Assembly (NCBI GenBank): GCA_018806985.1
Contig: JADANN010000273.1
Span: 434,001-498,000 of the forward strand
Source of the DNA: Angiostrongylus vasorum
Taxonomy: Eukaryota > Nematoda > Chromadorea > Rhabditida > Metastrongylidae
Direction: 5' to 3'
DNA length: 64,000 nt
Part shown: positions 49,223 through 63,035 of the stretch, in pieces
How the letters are laid out: the number at the start of each line of letters is the position of its first letter
How positions within the stretch are numbered: position 1 is the stretch's first letter
The notes under the pieces: generated by a model
What the model saw: only the letters and a program-made list of their open reading frames with translations
Database searches by the model: none
Told to the model about the DNA's origin: nothing
Program-made: the position numbers and the translations under genes

Positions 49223-50350
49223 CCCCTGATAATATCGAATGCACGAGACCAAAAGTGGCTAACTGTACGACAACTACCCTAGAAACCCTTGGGGAATACA
49301 AATGAGTGAACATTTTAAGGTAAACTGTACTCAGCAGTATGAAACTTGGTGTTTTACACGTTTAAAACTTTGAGCTTTACAAAGAGCAAGAATTTCATAG
49401 CAGCTGTGCCAAATAACAAAGGTAATGAAATGAAGGAAAAGTTGAATTATCCTTTGTTAGTCATGAATTTGAACAATTTCAACTATGCATCCAAACCAAC
49501 TAAATACACAACTAATGAATCAATCAATTAACCGATCAATGAATCATAAGTTAATCGTTGAAGAGATATGAAAGTGAGAAAGTCAACAAAGATCGTAATG
49601 GGACGAAATACTGTGCGTCCTTGCTCATCGAAAATCAATCCACCAAAAACTTGGAAAGATTGGAAGCGCCCAAGGAGCTGAGTTGCCAGTACTACATCGT
49701 CTTCCTAAGACTGATAAGAATGAGAAACGACAAAAACAATGACAAGGTCATGCACAGTAAATTCCCAATTTACACAATAAGAAACCAACACGGTACCATT
49801 GGTTGGGCTTTAAGTCCGCTCTTGCACAAATCATTTTACAAGGCTAGACTAGGGTAAAGGGCAAAAGGGTAGTAAAACGTTACAAGGATAGACTGATAAG
49901 AATGAGGAAAGACAAGAACAACGACAACGTCTTGCATATCAAATACCAGTATACACCATAGGTCTGATAGTCCAATAGTCTTCAATAACAGTACAACGTA
50001 AAACGTGGTAATATTTACCTACTCAAGATCTTAACTTACTACCATTGTATAGAGATGACATAGGTTCCAATCCAACGTCCAATAATTCGGCTTCGGAAAA
50101 CCCCTGTTTGTATAAACGCGTGCAAGACTCAGACCTAGGTCCACTTATCTTCCAGTTACCACAGACTGTGACGAAGTTGTTCGAGGTGGACTGCTATCGC
50201 CACTGTGTAATCACATGCCTCTTTTGAAGAACATTCGGAGTTGCACATTGCGCTCTTTGTTTTTGTACAGCTTTGATCCAGCATCTTCTTCCCTTCTGAT
50301 CTCTAGTAAACAGATACACGAAGCCAAGTTACAAGTATTCCATTGGTACT
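49223..50350. other. Nothing recognised
   Basis: Lysine/asparagine-rich short frames (for example 49558-49857, +) without splice support. The stretch includes a diverged internal direct repeat: caaggatagactgataagaa (49884) resembles 49705-49740. Confidence 0.3.
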
Positions 50351-52306
50351 TCATAGTTCCAGAAAGGTGATTGCCAGCCACAAAATCATAGCAGTTGTAT
50401 TCCAAACTGACTCGGCTTGTACGATAAGACGACACGTTTTCTAAAGGTTTCCGATGTATTTTGACGAAATATTGTAGGGTGATTGTTACAGAAAAGAAAC
50501 TAAGCTACGCAAAAACCTTCACAGTTAGTCCGTCGACCACAGGATTCTGAACATTAGGAGATTCCTAAGAAAAAATAAACCCATGATTTACCCACACTTT
50601 TATCTACCGAATGTATATTATCGCTTACCTGGGAAGAGTGAACGTCAAGCACATGCAAGTAGAAAGAAGACAGACAAAAAGAAAAAACGGACGTTTACAA
50701 CACATATTTTCATTTACAAAAGAAAATGGCTGTTAACGTGACGAACGCTGAACATTCAACCTAATAACTTCCTACATATTGGTCCTCTATTGCAAATATA
50801 CGAATCAAAAGAAGATAGCACTCAAGGAGAAGATAAACCTTCAATACTTTATCTATGCAAAGGCACAAAGTGATGCCTGTCCAAGTCAATACCTAATTCT
50901 TCTCCTCCACTTTCGTGACGATTAGGAAAGCCAGATGATCAACAGGTTGCAACTCAAGAGAGACTATTCAGTGTCGAATAGGCAATGAGGAGATGAACTG
51001 TAAACGAACGTTACGAAACGAAAGATTACGTCTAGCTGAAGCATGAATGCATTTCCTTGAGCGAGACCACTAATTTACAAAAAAAAGCCTTGTTGCGCGT
51101 TGATCTGTGTCCATTCAAAGTGCTTATACCCATTTTAGTCAGGTTCTTTAGCACAACCTGTTCTATACTAACTCACGCTACTTAAACGAAATCAAGTCAG
51201 TATTAGAAGTGATGCTGCTTCTTGTATGTGAAAAATTGATTTCAGTGAATCCGTGGTGATTTCAAACTACTTTTTGCTTCCTGCTAAAAGATTTCAATCA
51301 GTAACAAATCACAGGTTGTTCACTGACGAACAAGATTGGAGGACCCTGCTCATTTCCTTTTTTTTTTGTTGATTCATTTAGAACCAAGCCGTACATAACC
51401 TTAGAGCATTCCGCTGCTTTCACTTACTTGCATTATACCGGGTTAAGAAGAATAAAAAACCCAATGCCAAGTGGTTATATACGCTGAACGCTCTTTAGTT
51501 CAATTCTGCTAGATTCCTGAATTTCCTACCTGAGGTGTACTACCGGAGTGCAAACCTGCCTCATTTCCACGACTTCATCGGCGACATTCCGGCTCAACGG
51601 GCTGAATAGAGAACTCATGAGTGACTTCAACAGCTAGAAAGTATTAAATCGCCCTTCTCAACATAAAAAAAACCAATGTACTGATTGGAATATCAAGTTT
51701 ACTGCAGCAGATTTTTTTTGCGATGAGAGATTTTAGACCATAGTGAACTGATGGGTCGGACAACAATTCCATATCACCCTACAAGGCGAGCTGATCTTTA
51801 TTTATACAATAAAGCTTAAAACTATTTTTTGAACGGCTCTACTCACTAAGTAGAAGGAAACACAAAGGTCGTCACTAAAACATCATCAATAGGGCGGCAG
51901 ATGCTACATTGTTCAAAGAAAGTGCTCTCACAGCTCTAAACATTGCAGAAATGACCTCATAACTCGTGTCTCCTTAATGAAATTTGCAGAGCCAGAAAAT
52001 GCCACTGTGTTTAATAACCCAAATCATTGGAATTAAGAGCAACCGGAAAATATTTCCGAAAAGAAATAGGTTACTGAATACTGACAAAGAATAGGCCACT
52101 TTGTGTTTAGCATCACTATCTTGTTTGGGTACCACATTTCAGTTTCTTTCTTAAAGAAAAAAAAGTAAACTGAGAATTTGCAAAACTAAAATGCAGAAAA
52201 CGGACCAAAGAAAAGCACTTTAAATTCAAACTACCTACTTTCTGACATGGCTCTTCCAATGGCTACCAACGAAAATCCGTCGTTTCCATTCCAGAAGTCT
52301 CAAAAT
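50351..52306 (-). CDS. Unidentified spliced gene candidate with hydrophobic C-terminus
   Basis: Minus strand exons with good signals: 52306-52239 (acceptor gcttttcag, donor GTAGGT); 51633-51530 (acceptor actttctag, donor GTAGGA) reading LLKSLMSSLFSPLSRNV and DEVVEMRQVCTPVV; 50564-50517 (acceptor tttttcttag, donor GTTTTT) reading ESPNVQNPVVDGLTVK; 50440-50351 (acceptor cctttag) reading KTCRLIVQAESVWNTT, then a hydrophobic end MILWLAITFLEL and TGA. The last two join in phase 0. Intermediate exons are not resolved; the region 51950-51870 has competing frames. The hydrophobic tail could be a membrane anchor or a GPI signal. No family recognised. Confidence 0.35.
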
Positions 52307-52539
52307 CTGAAAAGCCCAAAGCATTCATTAAAGAATCTCGGGGCACTGGCAACGTAGGAACATTTCATTGAGATATGATGAGTAAAGCTGCAAACGGTAA
52401 GCAACAACAACGATCTTCTATGACCAAGACAACTTAAAATAACATGAACTCGATAACAAAGCAAAAGACAAAAAACAGTACAAAACTAGAACTTTACGTT
52501 CAGAAACTATTGTTCCTTCCTGGAATTTGAATACAGTAG

Positions 52540-52825
52540 GGGCGCATGTAGCGCACTGGTCGGAGGCGCCCTGCATTATACATGGGATCGATCGCTGCGC
52601 CCCTGGGCCATCAAGCCTTCTATCCCTCCGGTGTTGGCAACTTGGTACCAGACTTGTCTGGGAGGATAGCAATACTGGCTGCATACATAGGTGGGTCACC
52701 GCGAGCCATTATAAAGTCCAGATATGCATTCAGTCACTTCCAACGTTGCTTAATGAAGTCGAGTGCATGGCGCATCCCCCCACGGGATTGATCAACGCCG
52801 ACAGCTTTACCCCTTTTTATAATTT
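52540..52825 (+). repeat. tRNA-derived SINE, family 1
   Basis: Head ggcgcatgtagcgcactggt, B-box-like gggatcgatcg, core gttggcaacttggtaccag, body agatatgcattcagtcac, end cgacagctttacccctttt. Confidence 0.85.
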
Positions 52826-53128
52826 TAAAGCTGCAATATTTTACAACCACAACAGCTTTCACTGACATCCTCGACTTCAAACCACATCACTGCTGTAGAA
52901 CTGTTTTATCCAGAAAATAAGAATGATGGAGGTACATTAACTGACAGTTGTGGATTTAAAGTCTAGTATAATCATAGATATGTCCTGAAATGCAGATAAC
53001 AATGGGGTAAAGTTATACTTCAGGGTTTCTTCTTCACTATGAACTGAAATTGAATAATTCCAACCATTTGCGGATTCTTTTACCTCAACCCTACTAAGCA
53101 TCACAGAGTTGGTTTAGAGCGTACGGCA

Positions 53129-53172
53129 TTTGTAATAGTTATATTTCGCTTTTGTAATAGTTATATTTCGCT
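53129..53172. repeat. 22-bp perfect tandem duplication
   Basis: Two adjacent identical 22-base units, 53129-53150 and 53151-53172, each ending gttatatttcgct. That string also occurs inside the foldback family (for example near 26247), so this may be a scar of such an element. Confidence 0.8.
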
Positions 53173-53394
53173 TACAGGATTACAGTAATTATAATGCGGA
53201 CCACATTCACAGCCGGCAGACCTGAGTGTGAATGGGGAAACGAACGTGGAGGGCTCTGTCTAGTGCGAAAGAGTACGGAACCCTAAAAAACAGTGAGCGG
53301 AAACAGACTAGCAGTGAAATGGAGCGCGTAAACCGTGACGAAGGACGCCTGACATTCGCCAGAATTGCTGAACAAGTGAGAACTATTTCATATA

Positions 53395-53832
53395 TGTCAA
53401 CTTTTTATTCACTCTTGCAATTTTTTTACGACAGGGTATTATGTGTGATACAACCACAGCGATGCTGAGATCGTTTCAAAACTCCTGACCGTTGGTGTCT
53501 GCGGTGGGTATCGAACACGCTATTACCCTTTCCGGGAGCTAATGCGTCCACCACCACACCATGCGGGTCCTACGTTTCTCTTGTCTCTCAGCTAGTTTTC
53601 TATCTACCAGTGCCACCAACAATCACACGTCAACGGGATTGATCTGGGGGAGCCGAAATCGGCATTGAACGGTTAAACTGAGACTGTAGTTGAAATCACA
53701 ACCTCAGTTCGTTCCCTAGCGCATACATCTGCCGTCTGGAGTTTTGCAAACATTGCAGCACCATTTTGGTTGTACCACAGATAATACCCTGCCCTGAAGA
53801 ATTATAATGGGTAGCACATAAGAAGTTGACAT
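53395..53832. repeat. Foldback element, copy C, complete inverted ends
   Basis: Starts tgtcaactttttattc and ends aagaagttgaca, so here both termini are inverted copies. The interior carries the family blocks (gatgctgagatcg, ccaccaccacaccatgcgg, atctgccgtctggagttttg). No target duplication was found. Confidence 0.7.
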
Positions 53833-54284
53833 TGTAACACCACATACTTATAGTGCACTTTTGACTTTCACCTCATCACTATCGCTGACATACTTTAACA
53901 TTCGTTTTCAGTCACTGAGCAACTCCATTTTCAAAGAATTAGCGTTGTCGAAAGACACGCTTCTCTAGCAGATCCCGCAAACGCGACACATCGTTGTCGG
54001 TGGAAACATGAAATTAAGTGACAATGATGAGAATGTCATCCAGAACTGCTGGAATACAAATGATAACCGGATAAGATGTTAGAGAAAAAGACTCACTACT
54101 GCTTTCTTCACCGACGTTTCATAGTAAAATGTATGTAATTTGCTAGTACATGCAAGACACTGAGAAGCAGGAATACCAAGAACACTAAGGAAAGTATGCA
54201 AGGAGTATTGACACCAGTGATTATGTAAATTACTTAATATAGGGTTAAGAATGAAAGTAGATCAACGGGACGACAGATGGTGTG

Positions 54285-54357
54285 GTTGATATATATGTAT
54301 ATGTGTATGTAAATCTATACATATATACATATATATGTATATGGTATGTAAATATGT

Positions 54358-54403
<46 letters not shown>
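54285..54403. repeat. TA-rich microsatellite, left block
   Basis: Mixed ta/tg repeat turning into pure (ta)n at about 54363-54402. Directly abuts a SINE. Confidence 0.95.
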
Positions 54404-55699
<1,296 letters not shown>

Positions 55700-56852
55700 C
55701 TGGAGAAGCCTTGCTGGTGGATGAATTCGGTGCTGTACATCGCAGTTCGACACCGAGGAACACCTCCACTCACGGGAAGAGGAATAAGATGAGACAACAA
55801 CTTGTAAGCTTGAAGAGCCAGCCCATTGGCAAAAGTATTTGTTTCCTTTTTTTTCATGCCTTTCTTAAACATTTTCTATGGAAATTGCTTCCTGAACTCT
55901 TTCTAGATTCCTTCTAGGAAGCTAAGCCTCATAGTTATCTATCTAAGCTATCATAGCTATTGTAGTCAATTATCATTATTACTATTATTACTACCACTAT
56001 TGTTATTATTGTCATTATTATTATTAAATGACCCTTCATCGCATCGACTGTGCAGACTCCAGAACTTCTTGCATTCAATTCGTTTTCATCATTTACCTTC
56101 CACAGAACACTTCGCACGTTGTTTCGGGTGTTGCAGGATTTCTTCTTCTTTACGAATATTCTAAAATCCTGGCCGAGTCGATTCTCCATGAAATCTTGGA
56201 AATAGTCGAACTAAAGCCTTCCCATGTGGATTGGAGGAGAGCGTTGAGGAGTGGTTGAACCAACCCCTTGCTCCCTGTTGTAACGTTTCAGCAGTTGTAG
56301 CCAGTCAACCAGCAGATATCAGAAAGTGACGAATCGTTGAAAATATGGACGGGAGATATGCTGACCATTCCGAAATTTACCTCCTCCCCCCCCCCAGCTT
56401 GTATGGCTATTTTGTCAACACTATCTGAGATCGGTCCGATGACTCAAAATCATTGTTCATTTTAAGTTGATCTTATTTAGTCAAACTTTCACTGCTGCCT
56501 TTATATGAACCTGAAAAAAGTATCTCACTTTATTCGTATTTTGTTCTTGCACGGAATAATTTGAAATAGTCTGAAAAGAGATGTTTCCTGCAGAGGTTTC
56601 ACAAAGGGGCTCATTCATCGTCAGCGTACGCACCACAGCAGTCTCGATTCGTTATGTTTTGTTAATGTCCCAAAAGAATCACTAAACTCCTATGCCTATT
56701 TTGCAAAGCAGCTCTTCTGCAGAGCATGGAGACCTCAGTACCTTCGCCATTTTCCAGAAACCGAGCTAAATAGAGATAATGTACCGATCAAACATTTTTT
56801 TTCAAAATTTCATAATAGATTCTCGATACCGCGACTAAACACGTCTGAATTA
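55700..56852 (+). CDS. Unidentified spliced gene, internal exons
   Basis: Exon 55700-55803: acceptor ctctttttcag, donor GTAAGC, phase 1 in and 0 out, reading GEALLVDEFGAVHRSS and KRNKMRQQL. Exon 56594-56852: acceptor tttcctgcag, donor GTAAGT, phase 2 in and 0 out, 86 codons with no stop and no Met, reading GFTKGLIHRQRTHHSS, FCRAWRPQYLRHFPETEL, IKHFFSKFHNRFSIPR. A middle exon starting at 56052 or so (acceptor gactgtgcag) is open as TPELLAFNSFSSFTFHR but its donor is not fixed. The next intron seems to contain the LINE at 56930. Coding is well supported by signals and length; function unknown. Confidence 0.5.
55974..56030. repeat. Imperfect (ATT)n microsatellite
   Basis: Runs of att/act triplets between the exon candidates of the gene at 55700. 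Confidence 0.85.
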
Positions 56853-56929
56853 GTAAGTGAAAGCAATAATTGTTTTCCCACGAAGAACAATAAGAAGAAG
56901 TAGCTGCATGTCGTTTACTGCTTTCCTTC

Positions 56930-59900
56930 ACCTGTCACCTATATCACCTGTAGTCCCGTTGATCGTCGAGTGACTCGAGCGGGCGCCAGTAAATCTTCCA
57001 TTTTTCCCTGTCGCGTGCAAGAGTGGGTTCTGGTCTCTGTAGACACTCGTTGAGCACCATATCTTTCTTCTAGGCTCTTCGCGAAGAACTCTGTCCATCG
57101 GTTGTCATTTATACGCATTATGTGTCCGGCCCACTTTATCTTCGACTGCCTGGCGTACAGAACGGCATCTTTGATTTTTGGATCGTTGACGCGGGTCGGT
57201 GCTTCTGATCCCATCCATTCCTTGTGTGAAACAGGATACTCCTAGCATCGTCCTTTCGACTGCGCGTTCAATAACGCTGAGTGATCTCTCATCCTGCTTA
57301 CGCAGCGACCATGTTTCTGACGCATACATTACATCAGGAAGTAGCGTTGAGTCGAAAAGGTGGGCACGAAGTGGGGTGTTCTTCGTCCCCTTCACTACAT
57401 CCTCGATGCTCTTGAAAGCTCCCCAGGCCGCTCGTTTCCTTCTCTCAGCTCTGGAGCTAAGTCGTTCAACATGTTGATTTCTCGACCTAGATAGACATAA
57501 CTGTAGCATTTGGAGATATTCGTTCCATTGATCGTGAATGGGACATACGAAACCAATCCGATCTTCATGAACATCGTTTTTGTGGAATTTAGTTGAAGAC
57601 CAATCTTTTCACACGCTTTATCAAAGTCGGGAAGCATACGTTCCGCTTGGCTAATGTTTGGTGTTGTAAGGACGATGTCATCTGCAAAGCGAAGATGAGG
57701 TAATTACCGACCACCGATTTTTCACTCCCATATTACCCCCATTCCAATGTTCGCATGACGTTCTGGAGGGTGGCGGTAAACAATTTTGGCGAGATGGTAT
57801 TGCCTTGCCTAACTCCTGCTCTGACGTCATTGTTAATATCGTTTTCGAATGGTGATATCTTGGTTGTAAAATTTTTGTAAAGCTCACGAAGAATCTTTAT
57901 GTGCTGACTAGGGACTCCTTCACTATCAAGGGGCTTCCATGACTGCTTCTGTCTCAATTGAATCAAAGGCCTTCTGTAAATCGATGAAAATGAGACAAAG
58001 CGGTCTTTTGTATTCTCGCGGTATTTCGATGAGCCCTGTTATCGTGTGGATGTGGTCCATCGTACTAAATCCTTTTCGAAACCGGACTTGCTTATATGGC
58101 TGTCCTTCGTCCACTGTTCTCTCAAACCTGTTTAGGATGACTCGAGTGAAATGTTTGTAGATGACAGACAGCAAGCAAATTGGGCGATAGTTGCCGATGT
58201 CGTGTAGGTCACCCTTCTTGAACAATAACACGGTCCTGCTGGTCTTCCAGTGGGTAGAGACCTTGCATTCGGACAGGTAACGTGTGAACAGATGAGCCAG
58301 TGTGTTTACGAGGACTGGCGGAAGGTTCTTCAGGTGTTCAGATCTTATCCTCTCCGGACCTGGTGCTTCTCGATTTTTTCACCGACGAAATGGCATGTCG
58401 GATTTTGAAAGGGAGAACCGGTGATACAACATATTCATCCTGTTTTATTTCATATGACGGAAGGTGGATGTGGCTGGCGAAGAGATCTGAGTAGTATTAG
58501 TGAATGACTTTCTCCAATGCCTTTCTGGACGCTGTAACTGTTCCGTCTGGGCGTTGGAGTGCAATCATCTTGGTGCTGTAATTGGCGAAGCTTCGGTGGG
58601 CTTTGCGAATGCTTTTCCCAGCCTCTGCAGCTTCGACCATTACTGCTATTATTCTCTCTTTAAGATCTTCTTTTTATGCCTGTCTGCATTGTTTTACAAA
58701 TTCGGACGTCAGTTCGGGGTTGCCTGCAGCTCTTGCGATTCCAGGTTGGCGTTTCGGCTCGAGTATTTCTGGAGACAGACGTCTCTTGGTGACTTTCGAA
58801 CCCCCCAGCTTTCATAGCGCTAACGTGAAGATATTGAATGAGCCGATCGTATTCTTCGTCGATGTTATCGACAACGGCATCTTGCCAGCAGCCGACTAAT
58901 GAATTGAATAAGTCCCAGTTTGTGGTGGTTCTGGTACTTCGGTTTTTGTAAATTACCGGCTTTTTTCTCCATACGGCGAGAAATAGAATCTTGCACGAAG
59001 GAGACGGTGGTCTGATCCCGTGTAGAATTTTGGGACAACAGCAACATCGGTTAGGCAAAACCTTCTATTTACTATGAAGTGGTCTATTTCGTTGTGGTAC
59101 TCTTCACTGTGAGACTCTCACGTTCAGCGTTGAGGGTGGGGCTTCTAGAATTGCAAGTTACCATGGGTGATCTTGGTCGTCATGATAAACTCAGGAAGCC
59201 GCTCACCCTTCGTTCCATTCTAATCCATAGGTCCCAATGTGACGTTCTTCAGACGTTCTTCTTTGTCCAATCTATGCGTTGAAATCTCCAATGATGACCT
59301 TGAAGAATTTGTGGTCTTCTCTGTAGAACTTCTCCAAGTTCATATAGAACGCTTCTACTTCTTCTTCGTCAAAGTTTGATGGCGGCACCTAAGCGACGGA
59401 GATTGTGAAAGCCGGTATTGATCCACATCTTTTTAATCGTAAACGTCCGGTTCGGGTTGTTAGTTCTTCGAATGAATCAGTGTTCATGGACAAACTCCTG
59501 TTCACGAGAACGCCGACGCCTCCGACTCCTCTACTATCGCATGTTCCTAGGAACAGTTCCTCTCCGGAGTCATAGACGGCGTTGAAAGAGTGGCGTCTTC
59601 TCGTGTCGGCCAGGCCGGTGACGTCGTACCGTATCCTTCTTGCTTGCATGAGCAAGTCTTCTATCGAGGAGTCGGATGTAAGTGCACGTGCATTGTACGT
59701 ACAGATCGTCACCTTAGTTCTTCGTGATCCAGGCAGCTTCCATTTACCCTGAGATTTTAGAAGCCTCTCAGTACTCGTCCTACCCAACGCTGCGAAATTG
59801 GGGGGCTCTTTCGGGGTCAGGAGAATGAGGCCCGTTTCTGTTACTGTTTTTAGCTTTTTTGATACCCCCTGTATAGCTTGCTGAGCTCTGAACGTGGGGG

Positions 59901-60310
59901 CTGGGTATACTCACGGGTAGTTTGCCACGTTCTCCCAGAGTGGACATGTAGCGTATTTGTTGGAGGCGACTCCTAACCGCCTCCCGTATACCGCCCTGTC
60001 ACTTTATTGCAGGCTTTTGGCCGAATTGACTCGTAGAATACAATCCGCATAAGCGATAACGCACCCACACACGCATGGACGAATACGCCTAGCAAATACA
60101 GAAAGTATGTGCCAAATCGGCGCAGCAAAAAACAGGGAGTACATACCCTGGATCCATCTGCGTCTCAGGGAAGCAAAGGTCGCTTTTGGTCCGCGATTAA
60201 CCCCCTATCTGCCACCTGGGGAAGCGCTACGTAGCCTCGCAAATAACCGGCTCGAGATCCTTCATATGAGGGAGATCCGTGGACTGGTTTCCTTAGATTA
60301 TATATTCACT
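56930..60310 (-). mobile_element. Nearly full-length RTE-like LINE (family 1), inactivated
   Basis: Minus strand, about 3.4 kb: 5' UTR-like region (60310-59830). Endonuclease start at 59787-59389 ([27 protein letters not shown], where the family Glu is Asp); further on GDFNA is followed by a TAG in place of a Lys codon (near 59272). Linker (59058-58500). RT at 58231-57395: NYRPICLLSVIYKHFTRVI, CLIFIDLQKAFDSIE, GVRQGNTISPKLFTATLQN. The catalytic FADD is intact at 57677-57688, but five codons upstream a TAA (57704-57706) stands where other copies have CAA. C-terminal domain (ASETWSLRKQDERSLSVIE, KIKWAGHIMRINDNRW) ends near 56940 with a cacctgtcacctat-type repeat. The best-kept LINE of the window and the reference for the fragments. 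Confidence 0.92.
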
Positions 60311-60717
60311 GATACCTCTTAATTTTCTATTTGATCGTCGAACTCTGAACTGAAGCTCGAGAAAGTTGTTCCATTGAGAAGTTAACACGAAGTCGTTGCC
60401 AAGTATTTATTCGGCTAACGTTCCAACGTGTTCGTTTTTCTCAGGAGAAAGGAGAACATTAAGCAACTCGTGGAGCAGATGATGGGTCTACATGCGGGGC
60501 TGCTGATTGGCCACTCGGACTTCTGTAGTGAGCGCGAAAAGATATCTAAGTGTGTCACCCACGCAATTCCTTGTTGAAGGATTCTATGATGGACGCATGA
60601 TTTCTTAGCGTTTGAAGATTGGTTGCTTCTACATCGTTGGCCAGGAAATATGGAGAGAATATTTAGGATGATATAACGTAATGTCAAAGCATGTGATTGC
60701 AAATGTACTACAAAATT

Positions 60718-61178
60718 CCTGAGATATTTGCAAAACTCCGGACCCCAGGTGTCTGCGGTGGGGAACGTACGTGCTATTGTCCTTTCCGGGTAATAGCGCG
60801 TTCACCACCACACCATGCGGGTCATTCGTTTCGCCTTTCACTCAGCTAGTTCTATCGATCAGTTCCGTCAGCAATCACCCCTCAACGGAATTGATCTAGG
60901 GGAGCCCACATCGGCATTGAACCCAGTTAAGCTAAAGCTGTAGTTGAATTTACAACGTTTACCTTTTTATTTATTTGCCTTCCATAATTTTTATCGCAGG
61001 GTATTAAGCGAAATACAACCACGGTATTGCTGAGAAAGGACAATAGCGCGTTCATTCCCCACCGCAGACACCTGCGGTCCGGAGTTTCGCAAATATCTCA
61101 GCAATATTGTTGTTGTATTTCGCTTAATACCCCTGCCATAAGAATTATAGAAGACAGAAAAATAAAAGGTAAACGTAA
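60718..61178. repeat. Foldback element, copy D, with near-perfect 12-bp target duplication
   Basis: Flanked by tactacaaaatt (60706-60717) and tgctacaaaatt (61179-61190), 11 of 12 identical. Starts cctgagatatttgcaaaac and ends aataaaaggtaaacgtaa. An internal inverted pair (cgtttacctttttatt near 60956 and its complement near 61172) flanks a second hairpin. Confidence 0.75.
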
Positions 61179-61319
61179 TGCTACAAAATTTACAAAGCAG
61201 GTTAGCACTAGATGTGTTCGTAGTAGGAAGCATTATTGTTTTGACTGCTTCAACACTGGTCATTAAATGTTGGATGTTTTCATTTTTGGCGCGATTTTAT
61301 GACTATAGCTAAGAATTTT

Positions 61320-61600
61320 AGGGCGCGTGTGGCGCAGTGGTTGGAGGCGCCACTGCGACTCACACGTGGAATCGATCCCCCACGCCCATGGCACACCAAG
61401 TCTTCCATCCCTCCAGGATCGGAAAATTGATGCCAGACTCGTCTGGGAGGATAGCAGCACTCGCTCAATACATAGGTAGGCCACCGCGAGTCATTGTAAA
61501 GGCCAGTTATGTACTCATTCACCTCCAATGATACTTACTGAAGTCGAATACATGGCGCGTCCCTCGGGGATTGATCAAAACAGAAAGCTTTTTGTAGCTC
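61320..61600 (+). repeat. tRNA-derived SINE, family 1, well preserved
   Basis: Head ggcgcgtgtggcgcagtggt (61322-61341), B-box-like ggaatcgatcccc, core atcggaaaattgatgccag, body and 3' end gggattgatcaaaacag. Confidence 0.9.
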
Positions 61601-62404
61601 TAGGTGAGAACACCAACTTGCTTGCACAAATTTCTAGTCCTCTTTACGATATGTAAACTCTATGTATGGAAAATTTGTAGATTACAACCTATAAAGCAAA
61701 TGTTCTCGGGAAAGCACTTAAAACCTCAGTAAGATGTTGTACTACTAAGAACTGATAGCTACACGAAGAATGTTGAAGGTGTTGAAGGGTTCTACTGAAC
61801 GCACACTTTGTGGACGTCGAGTTGCTCTGAAGAAGCTGCTCAAACTCTTCCTGTTGCTGCTCTTGCTACTTCACCAGTCGATTACAGCAGCTATACTCTT
61901 TCATTGTTACTACTTGCCTCTAATACCTAGACCACCACTGCATATTGATATGGTATTGCGTTATTGTTTATATTGTTTATACGCATAAGTGTGAGGGAAT
62001 CACTACCTAAGTGTGAGGACCAAAGCAACTACATCTCATCGTAAAACTAGCGTGACACATTACACACGACGCATTAAAACATTCTTGACGACGTGACTTT
62101 TGTAGGAGTCATTTGTAATAGTACACAGTATTCGGCATGACCTCTGTAGATGTCACCTTATTTCCGGTGACTTATTTTTAGTGCACAGAAAATTTTAATT
62201 ATTCTAGTCAAATGAAGGCTTATCCAGTGCAGATGTAAGGCTGCTGTTCACCAAGAGGTAGATGTCTTCTTAACAATCTCTCACTTCATGACCTACAAAG
62301 AACCTCCTTTTTTGGATTTTGGATGCGTTCATTCCGTAGGTGAAAGACTTCATCCACCCTCCATCTTGTATTGTCTCTGTTTGCTCTAATAATAAAAAAA
62401 ATTA
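61601..62404. other. Nothing firmly recognised
   Basis: A 72-codon frame at 61770-61988 (+) starts with a basic stretch and a leucine run (LKLFLLLLLLLHQS) like a signal peptide or membrane segment, but nothing downstream supports a gene. Confidence 0.25.
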
Positions 62405-62672
62405 TAAAGCGCTCGGCGTTGATCAATCCGTGAGGGATGTGCCATGCATTCGACTTCATTAAGTATCGTTGGAAGTGAATGGATGCATGTCTGGTCTTTA
62501 CAACGATTCGCGGTGGCCTGCCGATGTATGGAGCCAGTGCTGTTATCCTCCCAAGCAAATCTGGTACCAATTTGCCGACCTCGGAGGGATGGAAGGCTTG
62601 GTGGGCCATGGGCGCGGGATCGATTCCACTGTGTGTTGTAAGGCGCCTTGGACCACTGAGCCACACGCGCCC
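62405..62672 (-). repeat. tRNA-derived SINE, family 1
   Basis: Minus strand: head at 62672 (complement of cactgagccacacgcgcc), B-box-like gatcgattcc, core (caaatctggtaccaatttg), 3' end (gcgctcggcgttgatcaat) at 62408. Confidence 0.88.
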
Positions 62673-62715
62673 TTTGTTCCAGTAATATAGGATTACAAAT
62701 AACACAGATATTACC

Positions 62716-63023
62716 ATATTTTACTTTTTTTTATTTTCTGCCTTCTATACTTTTTTATGGCAGGTTATTAAGCGAAATATAACCACAAGATTGCTGAGGT
62801 ATTTGCAAAACTCTGGACGGCAGGTGTTTGCGGTGGGGAACGAACGCGCTATTGTCCTTTGCGGGGAGTAACGCGTTCACCACCACACCATGGGGGTCCT
62901 TCGTTTCGCCTATCTCTGGTGTGGTGGTGAACGCGTTACTCCCCGCAAAGGACAATAGCGCGTTCGTTCCCCACCGCAAACACCTGCGGTCCGGAGTTTT
63001 GCAAATATCTCAGCAATCTTGTG
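62716..63023. repeat. Foldback element, copy E, with perfect 12-bp target duplication
   Basis: Flanked by acagatattacc at 62704-62715 and 63024-63035. A near-perfect hairpin: the right arm (62919-63023) is the complement of 62780-62910. The remaining T-rich end (tttttttattttctgcc) has no partner, so the left end is a single-stranded overhang in the folded form. Confidence 0.85.
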
Positions 63024-63035
63024 ACAGATATTACC

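Noticed and set aside
62286..62717. 143-codon minus frame
   Set aside because: It spans the SINE at 62405-62672 and its flanks.
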